Of a stretch of DNA of 5,031 bases, positions 1-5,031 are shown piece by piece. The position numbers and the translations under genes were made by a program. The notes below the pieces were generated by a model. The model did no database searches. It was not told the origin of the DNA and was given only the letters and a program-made list of their open reading frames with translations. The DNA lies in contig CABQCC010000109.1 of the NCBI GenBank assembly GCA_902462495.1, forward strand, positions 1 to 5,031. The letters are read 5' to 3'. The stretch is from an uncultured Eubacterium sp. (GTDB taxonomy: Bacteria > Bacillota > Clostridia > Oscillospirales > Acutalibacteraceae). How positions within the stretch are numbered: position 1 is the stretch's first letter; every line of letters begins with the position of its first letter.

Positions 1-951
1 ACCGCTCACACACATACAAAGTGCGCCGTGCACAAACATTTCAAGCACGGAAGCGTTCCTCGTGCCGTTCCCGGCATAACTGTTGGTCACGAAATGGTAG
101 GAATTGTCGAGGAGGTTGGCAGTGCGATAACCACCGTTAAGCCGGGCGACCGTGTGACCGTTAATGTTGAAACCTTTTGCGGTGAGTGTTTTTTCTGCAA
201 AAAAGGATATGTGAACAACTGCACGGATAAAAACGGCGGTTGGGCACTCGGTTGCAGAATAGACGGCGGACAGGCTGAATATGTTCGTGTTCCGTTTGCC
301 GACCAAGGCTTGAATAAAATTCCCGACAGCGTCACGGACAGGCAGGCTTTGTTTGTCGGTGATGTGCTTGCAACAGGATTTTGGGCAACACGAATTTCAG
401 AAATCACAGAGGACGACACGGTGCTTATTATAGGTGCCGGACCAACGGGAATTTGCACATTGCTTTGCGTAATGCTGAAAAATCCGAAGCGTATCATTAT
501 GTGCGAAAAAGACGAAAGTCGAATCAAATTCATCAACGAGAATTATCCCGATGTGATCACGGTTTCGCCAAGCGAATGCCTGAATTTTGTTCTGGCAAAC
601 AGCGAACACGGCGGTGCTGATGTTGTGCTTGAGGTTGCGGGTGCGAACTCCACATTCCGATTGGCGTGGGAATGTGCACGACCAAACGCAATTGTGACAG
701 TTGTTGCGTTATATGACAAGGCGCAAACGCTCCCTCTTCCTGATATGTACGGCAAAAACCTGACCTTCAAAATCGGCGGAGTTGACGGTTGTGACTGTGA
801 GGAAACTCTTGAACTTATCGCACAAGGAAAAATCAATACAGAGCCACTCATTACCCACACATATCCGCTAAGCAAAATTGATGAAGCGTATGACCTTTTC
901 GAAAACAAAAAAGACGGTGTAATCAAAGTGGCTATCGACTGTCAAGCATAA
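1..951 (+). CDS. Zinc-dependent medium-chain alcohol dehydrogenase, N-terminus cut by window edge
   Basis: Cytoplasmic NAD(P)-dependent oxidoreductase of the medium-chain dehydrogenase superfamily; the exact alcohol or aldehyde substrate cannot be told. The frame is open to base 1, so the real start lies outside the window; a GTG at 28 is internal to the fold and is not a credible start. Numbering codons from base 1 (316 visible; roughly 30 residues missing against a usual ~345): candidate catalytic zinc ligands Cys8, His30-Glu31 in the GHE motif, and Asp121 in GDVLATGFWA; structural zinc lobe Cys60, Cys63, Cys66, Cys74 in the C-x2-C-x2-C-x7-C pattern; Rossmann motif GAGPTG at 145-150; acidic Glu169 at the end of the second strand, which favours NAD over NADP by family rule. 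The C-terminal PLPDMYGKNLTFK and DGVIKVAID stretches are typical of this subfamily. Residues after Cys8 (Ala-Val-His) differ from the usual Ser/Thr-Asp. The gene converges on the SdpI-like gene. Confidence 0.93.
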   Translation, partial: TAHTHTKCAVHKHFKHGSVPRAVPGITVGHEMVGIVEEVGSAITTVKPGDRVTVNVETFCGECFFCKKGYVNNCTDKNGGWALGCRIDGGQAEYVRVPFADQGLNKIPDSVTDRQALFVGDVLATGFWATRISEITEDDTVLIIGAGPTGICTLLCVMLKNPKRIIMCEKDESRIKFINENYPDVITVSPSECLNFVLANSEHGGADVVLEVAGANSTFRLAWECARPNAIVTVVALYDKAQTLPLPDMYGKNLTFKIGGVDGCDCEETLELIAQGKINTEPLITHTYPLSKIDEAYDLFENKKDGVIKVAIDCQA

Positions 952-966
952 CCGAACAAAACAACA

Positions 967-1010
967 AAGGCTCAAGGAAACTACATCCCTGAGCCTTATT
1001 TTTATTATTT
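967..1010. terminator. Bidirectional intrinsic terminator between convergent genes
   Basis: A perfect 8-bp stem, AAGGCTCA (967-974) with TGAGCCTT (990-997), can be lengthened by two G-C pairs beyond one A-C mismatch. On the plus strand it is followed by the T-rich run ATTTTTATTATTT, fitting termination of the dehydrogenase gene 16 bases after its stop. Read on the minus strand the same stem is followed by a weaker T-rich run (TTTGTTGTTTTGTT, about 953-966), so it can also end the sdpI-side transcript. The minus-strand stop codon at 1005-1007 lies inside the plus-strand T tail. Confidence 0.85.
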
Positions 1011-1373
1011 ACGAGTGCCATCATCATTGAATGTATTTTTCAATGCCTTTTCGGTAGGAACAATTGAAGCAATCAACACCGCACACTGAACCAAAAGAAG
1101 AACAGATACCGCAACACCAATAGTTTTTTCATCAGAACGGCAAACAAATGCGAAAACCAATGCAGATATGACAAGCATAACAAAGCCGATTTTCCACCAA
1201 AGTCGTCCGCAAAAATCATGTGCAAACTGCCAAGTGTCCATATTTTTCATTGAACGAGTTGTTCTATACCCAACAAGACCGTTGATGTCTTTCGGACAAT
1301 GTTTCCACATCATCCAACCGGCAAAAATCATAATCGCAGGAGTTACAAAAACAAAAATTAACCACAACCACAT
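1005..1373 (-). CDS. Short SdpI/YhfL-family integral membrane protein
   Basis: A 122-residue membrane protein with three predicted transmembrane segments (about residues 2-22, 58-78 and 84-104). Between the first and second lies the family signature NGLVGYRTTRSMKN followed by DTWQFAH (31-52), characteristic of the SdpI domain named after the Bacillus immunity protein against the SdpC killing toxin. The tail PTEKALKNTFNDDG is also common in such short homologues. SdpI of Bacillus is longer (about 200 residues, six helices) and has a signalling role besides immunity; this protein carries only the SdpI-signature half, so immunity is not proven. The ATG at 1371-1373 is preceded by GAGGG (1381-1385) with 7-base spacing. 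It starts 35 bases after the dipeptidase stop, with no hairpin or clear promoter between, so the two are probably co-transcribed. Family assignment is firm; the biological role is open. Confidence 0.87.
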   Translation of the reverse strand: MWLWLIFVFVTPAIMIFAGWMMWKHCPKDINGLVGYRTTRSMKNMDTWQFAHDFCGRLWWKIGFVMLVISALVFAFVCRSDEKTIGVAVSVLLLVQCAVLIASIVPTEKALKNTFNDDGTRK

Positions 1374-1408
1374 ACTAACACCCTCATAACTTAATCAATA
1401 TCTTTTAC

Positions 1409-2767
1409 TCAAATTGCAAGCAAATTTTTGATTGCTTCCATATAGATTTCCACAGCTTCCTCCATTTCGGAAACAAGGATGTATTCATCCGCACCGTGGA
1501 TACGATAATCAACGCCCAACTTTTCGGGGCCAAACGCAATGATGTTTTTCAGCGACTTTGCATAAGTTCCGCCACCGATTACCATCGGCTCGTTTTCTGT
1601 ATCGCCCGTCACATCCACATAAGCTTTGTACAGAGCGTTTACAAGCGGAGATTCTCTCAGATAAAACAACGCCTCACCGATTTCGGTGATTTCAATTCTA
1701 CCGTTTTCGTCCTCCAAGTTTCCGTCTGTAAACTTCAAAATATCATCTTTTTTGAATGTCACGGGCACACGAATATCAATCGAGCAAGAAATTACACCTT
1801 CGGCGGTTTTTACAATTCCGTTACAGAATGTCAACTCGCCGAATTTATCGGAAATTTTTAGACCGACACCATCACCGTCACAAGCCGTGCCGATGTGCTG
1901 ATTGTAGAACTTCACGAAGTCGTCCTCAAATCCTGCCTTTGCAAGACATTCCATAGTCACGCCTGCTGCATTGACACCAACGTTCGGAGTGCTTGCGTGA
2001 GCCGGCACGCCCTTGGCATAAATTGTGGTTTCGTCATTTTCCTCGTCAATCTTGTATTCCTGCAACTTCGATTCGGAAAGTGCCTGTTCCAGCTTTTCTT
2101 TAAGTCCGATTTGTGACGGAACCACCGTGGTGCAAGTGTCGCAAACTGCATTTGAAACAAAACCGCCGTTCATAGAAATTATCTTTGTATTTTTCGAATA
2201 AGCCATCATTGTGAGATGACCTTTTTCGCCGTGAATACACGGGAAATTTGCATCAGGAGTGAAACCACAAGACAGCTCCTCCTCAACCTGATTATAGTGC
2301 TCCATACACTTTGAGCCTGTTTCTTCGTTGCAACCCATAATCAAGCGAACTCGTTTATTCAACTCAACGCCCGATTCACGAAGCAAATTCATAGCATACA
2401 ATGCCTCGATTACAGGACCTTTATCGTCAGTTGTGCCACGACCGTAAACGCAATCACCGTCACGAGTGAGTTTGAACGGGTCATAGCTCCAATCACCGCC
2501 GACAGGCACAATATCCAAATGCCCTGCAATGCCGACAATTTCTTCGCCCTCGCCAATTTCTGCATAACCACAGTAATTATCAAGATTTACGGTTTTGAAG
2601 CCAAGCTCCTCGGCAATTTTCAGTCCAACTTCAAGCGCCTTTGCCGGACCGTCACCAAAAGGCTTGCCCTCTGACGGAGTGCCGAGCTGTGAATCTATTT
2701 CTACCAACTTGCCGAGATTTTCAAGCATTTCATCTGACAAAGCATGGATTTGTTCTCTTGTATTCAT
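1409..2767 (-). CDS. pepV: M20 family dipeptidase PepV (Sapep-type)
   Basis: Cytoplasmic two-metal (Zn or Mn) dipeptidase that by family knowledge hydrolyses a broad range of dipeptides in the last step of peptide use or turnover. Numbered from the start chosen here (452 residues, near the family's ~460-470): His83 and Asp85 in GHLDIVP, bridging Asp114 in GRGTTDDKG, general base Glu148 and ligand Glu149 in CNEETG, Asp172 in TPDANFP and His424 in RIHGADE. Together these form the complete M20 metal set. His257 in GVPAHAST matches the lid-domain histidine that reaches the substrate in PepV. The first in-frame ATG (2771-2773) directly abuts GAGGG with no spacer, whereas the next ATG (2765-2767) has 6 bases of spacing, so the latter is chosen; the difference is two residues. 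No signal peptide is present. It has its own promoter, and the SdpI-like gene follows 35 bases downstream. Confidence 0.93.
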   Translation of the reverse strand: MNTREQIHALSDEMLENLGKLVEIDSQLGTPSEGKPFGDGPAKALEVGLKIAEELGFKTVNLDNYCGYAEIGEGEEIVGIAGHLDIVPVGGDWSYDPFKLTRDGDCVYGRGTTDDKGPVIEALYAMNLLRESGVELNKRVRLIMGCNEETGSKCMEHYNQVEEELSCGFTPDANFPCIHGEKGHLTMMAYSKNTKIISMNGGFVSNAVCDTCTTVVPSQIGLKEKLEQALSESKLQEYKIDEENDETTIYAKGVPAHASTPNVGVNAAGVTMECLAKAGFEDDFVKFYNQHIGTACDGDGVGLKISDKFGELTFCNGIVKTAEGVISCSIDIRVPVTFKKDDILKFTDGNLEDENGRIEITEIGEALFYLRESPLVNALYKAYVDVTGDTENEPMVIGGGTYAKSLKNIIAFGPEKLGVDYRIHGADEYILVSEMEEAVEIYMEAIKNLLAI

Positions 2768-2773
2768 ATTCAT

Positions 2774-2778
2774 CCCTC
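2774..2778 (-). promoter_or_regulatory. Ribosome binding site deciding the pepV start
   Basis: The minus strand reads TTGAGGG-ATGAAT-ATG. GAGGG touches the first ATG directly, too close for normal initiation, and stands 6 bases before the second ATG, a normal spacing. This favours translation from 2767 over 2773. Confidence 0.7.
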
Positions 2779-2797
2779 AATGTTAGTGTAAATAATT

Positions 2798-2814
2798 ATT
2801 ATGAAATAATCATA
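2798..2814. repeat. Overlapping short AT-rich dyads on the pepV -10/start region
   Basis: On the plus strand ATTAT-GAA-ATAAT (2798-2810) and TATGA-AATAA-TCATA (2800-2814) are both perfect inverted repeats with 5-base arms. A further perfect 10-base palindrome, AATAATTATT, lies next to them at 2791-2800. They cover the -10 box and the expected transcription start. They could be an operator for a dimeric repressor, but such short AT-rich palindromes often arise by chance. They do not fit the TACA/TGTA dyad known for BlaI/MecI. Confidence 0.3.
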
Positions 2815-2836
2815 CCACATTCGTCACCAAAATCAA
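2809..2836 (-). promoter_or_regulatory. Predicted sigma-A promoter for pepV-sdpI with extended -10
   Basis: On the minus strand, TTGATT (2831-2836, 4 of 6 against TTGACA) is followed after 16 bases by TATGAT (2809-2814, 5 of 6 against TATAAT). The TATGAT is preceded by TGG, giving the extended -10 form TGnTATGAT. The predicted start near 2802 would give a leader of about 35 bases to the pepV ATG. It lies just past the terminator of the upstream gene, which supports a separate transcription unit. Confidence 0.7.
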
Positions 2837-2840
2837 AGGG

Positions 2841-2879
2841 ATAAATAAAAGGTGAAGCAGTTTCGCCTCTGCCTCACCT
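2841..2879 (-). terminator. Intrinsic terminator of the BlaI-M56 unit
   Basis: In the minus-strand transcript AGGTGAGGCAG (2869-2879) pairs with CTGCTTCACCT (2850-2860) over 11 bp including one G-U wobble. The loop is 8 bases and the T-rich tail TTTATTTAT follows (2841-2849). On the plus strand the wobble becomes an A-C mismatch and no T tail follows, so the signal is directional. It starts about 26 bases after the M56 stop codon and ends only a few bases before the pepV -35 box. Confidence 0.87.
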
Positions 2880-2905
2880 CTGTACTCAAAACAAATGCCG
2901 CACAT

Positions 2906-4705
2906 TTATTCTTTGGATACATTCAACACAGTCATTTTCAGCAAAACATAGGATTTTGGATAATTTGCTTTGACAAAATTCTCATCGTTTTTCTCAAAAA
3001 TAGTTTTTATATGACTGTAAAAATCATTAAAGTATTCCTGCGGATTATTCGGATTTGCTTTTATTGCCTCATCGCCAAGCATTTCAATCAAAACAGAAAG
3101 ATACATATCTGCATACAAACCTTTTTGATTACCCTGCAAAAACTTTGAATAAATATATTTCAATGTGTAGTCGCAATAAGAATTAAGATTTATATTTTCT
3201 TCGCAGAGTGAATAATCGCCGTTTGCCTTTGCAATATTTACCAAACCGTCAAATTCATTTGAAATATATTTGTTTATATCAATGTTATTGCTTTCGACTG
3301 CGATTTTTACCGCTTCGTTTTGAAGCTTATAATTATCGTTATCAGAAATATTTTGATATTTCAAATATGCCTCTTGCGGTAAATATTTCTTAATGTCTTT
3401 CGGATAATAGTTGCCGTCTCTCGGTATCCAAGCATCAACACAAATATATTTGTCGCCGTCTTTTTTCACCGTAATTCCATATACATTCATACTTCCGCCA
3501 GAATTAACGAAATGATTGTGTTGTTCCTGATATGTGCCGACAAAAGCATAGACAAAATATGTTGTTAAATATTGTGAATTATTTTTGTTTATATCTCCCA
3601 TTTGTTCGCCGAGAACTATATGGCTTTCAACAGGTTTCAATTCTTCTTCCGACTTTGAACTCATAATTTGCTCGGTCAACGAAGCACTTATCACACCGCT
3701 TAACGATTTGTTTTTTGATAGTTCTCTAAAATCCTGCTTATCAACCGTCTGCTTTGGATTGGCACTGCACGACACAAGGACAGCCAAACTCAAAACGACT
3801 GCACAAAACGACACAAACTTTTTTGGCTTTTTATATCTGAGTGCATTTTTTATTCTGCTTTTAACATCATTTTCGCTAAATGACAACGGATTTACAAGGA
3901 GCATATGTTTTTCCGAAGCAAACGACAACAGCGCATAAGAATATTTCTTTTTTATGCTTGGATTTTGTGACAAAACCCACTCGTCACAGCTCATTTCCAT
4001 ATCTTTGAACATAAGATAAAACGCCAAATAACACAGCGGATTAAACCAATGCAATATCAAAAGAAAATATGCAATTATTTTTATTACATTATCACAACGC
4101 TTGATGTGATATTTTTCGTGTTGCAACACATAGTGCAAAAAATCATCACTTACATTGTACGGAATATATATTTTCGGCTTAAAAACTCCTATTATGAACG
4201 GAGACGATATTCCCTCTGCCTGATATACATTATCATTTAACAAAACAGCTGTATTGAGGCGTTTTCTGAGGCGAATATATTTTACCGCAGAATAAATGAC
4301 AAGCGAAAATATACCGATTGCCCATACAGAAGACAAGACCAACAACACCCAATCAACATTTGACCCATACAAATAACTTGAAGTAATATCCCCAATGACA
4401 GAATCTGTATTCGGCAAGCCTACGCTCACATTATTTGCTGTTTGATTTGGAGCGGATTTGATATAATCCATAGATGATGTATCGCCCGACTGCACCATTG
4501 TCATATCAAACGGTTTCAAGCTGAAGAGGCTGACAATCGACTTAAAACTGACAGGACAAACAAGCCTAAATCCCACAACACTCCAAAGCAGATAGGAATA
4601 TTTTTTAGGCATATCTTTCAGAAAAAAGCGAACAACAAGCACCGCCAATATGACATAACTTGCGGTTATGCTCATATTCAGAACGCTTATAAACAAATCG
4701 GTCAT
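2906..4705 (-). CDS. M56 (BlaR1/MecR1-like) membrane metallopeptidase with a non-penicillin-binding sensor domain
   Basis: A 599-residue integral membrane sensor-protease. Transmembrane segments lie at about 5-28, 35-60, 118-142 and 297-313, with a further hydrophobic stretch at about 207-231 inside the protease domain. The M56 zinc site is HEKYH (196-200) with candidate third ligand Glu237 in MEMSCDE. In BlaR1 this domain faces the cytosol and triggers loss of the BlaI repressor. After KKPKK and the last membrane helix comes LVSC (310-313), a lipobox-like junction, then a predicted external region of ~285 residues. That region lacks recognisable penicillin-binding motifs (no convincing SxxK/SxN/KTG set). 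It contains SGGS, a GITVKKDGD strand and DAWIPRDGNYY with a following DIKKYLP (about 402-443), a pattern I recall from sensor regions of other clostridial M56 proteins. A mostly helical tail (about 450-599) has no family I can name. It starts 2 bases after the repressor stop. Its DNA is more AT-rich than that of pepV or the dehydrogenase. Confidence 0.9.
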   Translation of the reverse strand: MTDLFISVLNMSITASYVILAVLVVRFFLKDMPKKYSYLLWSVVGFRLVCPVSFKSIVSLFSLKPFDMTMVQSGDTSSMDYIKSAPNQTANNVSVGLPNTDSVIGDITSSYLYGSNVDWVLLVLSSVWAIGIFSLVIYSAVKYIRLRKRLNTAVLLNDNVYQAEGISSPFIIGVFKPKIYIPYNVSDDFLHYVLQHEKYHIKRCDNVIKIIAYFLLILHWFNPLCYLAFYLMFKDMEMSCDEWVLSQNPSIKKKYSYALLSFASEKHMLLVNPLSFSENDVKSRIKNALRYKKPKKFVSFCAVVLSLAVLVSCSANPKQTVDKQDFRELSKNKSLSGVISASLTEQIMSSKSEEELKPVESHIVLGEQMGDINKNNSQYLTTYFVYAFVGTYQEQHNHFVNSGGSMNVYGITVKKDGDKYICVDAWIPRDGNYYPKDIKKYLPQEAYLKYQNISDNDNYKLQNEAVKIAVESNNIDINKYISNEFDGLVNIAKANGDYSLCEENINLNSYCDYTLKYIYSKFLQGNQKGLYADMYLSVLIEMLGDEAIKANPNNPQEYFNDFYSHIKTIFEKNDENFVKANYPKSYVLLKMTVLNVSKE

Positions 4706-4707
4706 AA

Positions 4708-5031
4708 TCAGTCCTCCTTGTATGAATCAATAAGGTTTTTCAATTCCTCTGCTTCTCCGTTGCTGATTTTTCGTCCGTTCAAAAAAGCTGCCAAAAAGCT
4801 CGGCAACGACCCGCCAAAGGAATTTTCAACAAATCTTGCACTTGCATATTCCTGAACATTTCTTTTTTCAACAAGCGATTTTATATGCGAATTTTCATTT
4901 TGCGCAAAGCCTTTTTCACACATTTTTCTAAGCACGGTATAAGTGGTGGATTTTTTCCATCCGAGTGCTTTTTCGCATTTTTCGACCAATTCGTGCGAGG
5001 TCAAAGGCTCATTTTCCCAAATCACATTCAT
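4708..5031 (-). CDS. BlaI/MecI/CopY-family winged-helix repressor, N-terminus cut by window edge
   Basis: Cytoplasmic dimeric DNA-binding repressor, partner of the M56 protein encoded just downstream. The visible 107 residues begin in the first helix (MNVIWENEPLTSHEL). The frame is open to base 5031, and the first ~10-15 residues of the usual ~120 lie outside, so the ATG at 5029-5031 is probably internal. The recognition region GWKKSTTYTVLRKMCEKG (24-41) matches the WkrsTvytlLkrLxeKG pattern of the family. The C-terminal dimerisation part has FGGSLPSFLAAF (72-83) and EEAE-type helix residues ending in LIDSYKED. In Staphylococcus BlaI/MecI the inactivating cut falls between Asn and Phe in the aligned stretch; here that pair aligns to Ala82-Phe83. 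The promoter and probable operator lie beyond the right edge, so autoregulation cannot be checked. The stop overlaps the region holding the ribosome binding site of the M56 gene. Confidence 0.92.
   Translation of the reverse strand: MNVIWENEPLTSHELVEKCEKALGWKKSTTYTVLRKMCEKGFAQNENSHIKSLVEKRNVQEYASARFVENSFGGSLPSFLAAFLNGRKISNGEAEELKNLIDSYKED
4712..4719 (-). promoter_or_regulatory. Strong ribosome binding site of the M56 gene, inside the repressor gene
   Basis: AAGGAGGA on the minus strand includes a full AGGAGG (4713-4718) placed 7 bases before the ATG at 4703-4705. It lies in the last codons of the repressor gene, whose TGA (4708-4710) is only 2 bases before that ATG. This fixes the M56 start and indicates one transcript with coupled translation, as usual for BlaI-BlaR1 pairs. 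Confidence 0.88.

Noticed and set aside
28..30. GTG as the start of the alcohol dehydrogenase
   Set aside because: The frame continues upstream to base 1 with the likely zinc-ligand Cys at 22-24, there is no ribosome binding site before 28, and a start here would remove part of the catalytic domain.
543..926. 127-codon open frame on the minus strand inside the dehydrogenase
   Set aside because: It lies fully opposite a gene with intact family motifs, has no recognisable protein pattern, and no ribosome binding site was seen; a reading-frame shadow.
1374..1440. Separate promoter for the SdpI-like gene
   Set aside because: TTGAGT and TTATGA can be found on the minus strand at 17-base spacing, but the -10 match is poor and lies over the end of pepV; co-transcription with pepV is simpler.
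1496..1861. 121-codon open frame on the plus strand opposite pepV
   Set aside because: Antisense to a well-supported gene; composition rich in His, Cys and Phe as expected from a complementary frame, and no known motif.
2787..2850. BlaI/MecI operator in the pepV promoter
   Set aside because: Only an isolated TGTA half site is present; no TACA/TGTA dyad with suitable spacing was found.
2852..3148. 98-codon plus-strand open frame over the terminator and the end of the M56 gene
   Set aside because: It begins inside the terminator hairpin and runs opposite the M56 gene; its hydrophobic look follows from the AT-rich complement.
3713..3724. Ser-Lys-Asn-Lys at M56 residues 330-333 as a penicillin-binding SxxK
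   Set aside because: It lies close to the membrane exit in a polar, lysine-rich stretch, without the surrounding sequence or the later SxN and KTG motifs of beta-lactam sensors.
5029..5031. ATG at the right edge as the true start of the repressor
   Set aside because: Family members have about 10-15 residues before this Met in the first helix, and the frame runs to the edge, so it is most likely an internal Met.

Overview
The window looks like chromosomal DNA of a low-GC Gram-positive anaerobe, most likely a gut-type Clostridia member (Oscillospiraceae/Lachnospiraceae-like). This is inferred from the protein families present (BlaI/M56 sensor pair, PepV dipeptidase, short SdpI-like membrane protein, zinc alcohol dehydrogenase), strong GGAGG-type ribosome binding sites, and AT-rich intergenic DNA with T-tailed hairpins. 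No RNA gene, mobile element, CRISPR array or phage gene is visible. The longest gap between genes is about 140 bases.

Layout, left to right. (1) Positions 1-951, plus strand: the C-terminal ~90% of a zinc-dependent medium-chain alcohol dehydrogenase, cut by the left edge. (2) Positions 967-1010: a hairpin that can terminate transcription from both sides, between two convergent genes. (3) Positions 1005-2767, minus strand: a likely two-gene unit made of a PepV-type M20 dipeptidase and, 35 bases downstream of it, a small SdpI-family membrane protein. It has its own promoter (extended -10) at about 2809-2836. (4) Positions 2841-2879: a hairpin terminator that closes the next unit upstream. (5) Positions 2906-5031, minus strand: a translationally coupled regulator pair, a BlaI/MecI-family repressor cut by the right edge and an M56 (BlaR1-like) membrane metallopeptidase.

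How they may work together: in BlaI/BlaR1-type systems the membrane protease senses an outside signal and causes the repressor to be inactivated, switching on target genes. Here the outer part of the M56 protein is not a recognisable penicillin-binding domain, so the signal is unknown. The targets are not shown by the sequence either: the terminator and the separate promoter argue that pepV-sdpI is its own unit, and no clear TACA/TGTA BlaI operator is seen in that promoter. The alcohol dehydrogenase is unrelated in orientation and probably in function.

Nothing here is clearly a wholly new system. The most interesting points are the non-beta-lactam sensor of the M56 protein, with a lipobox-like junction, and the altered cleavage-site residue of its partner repressor.
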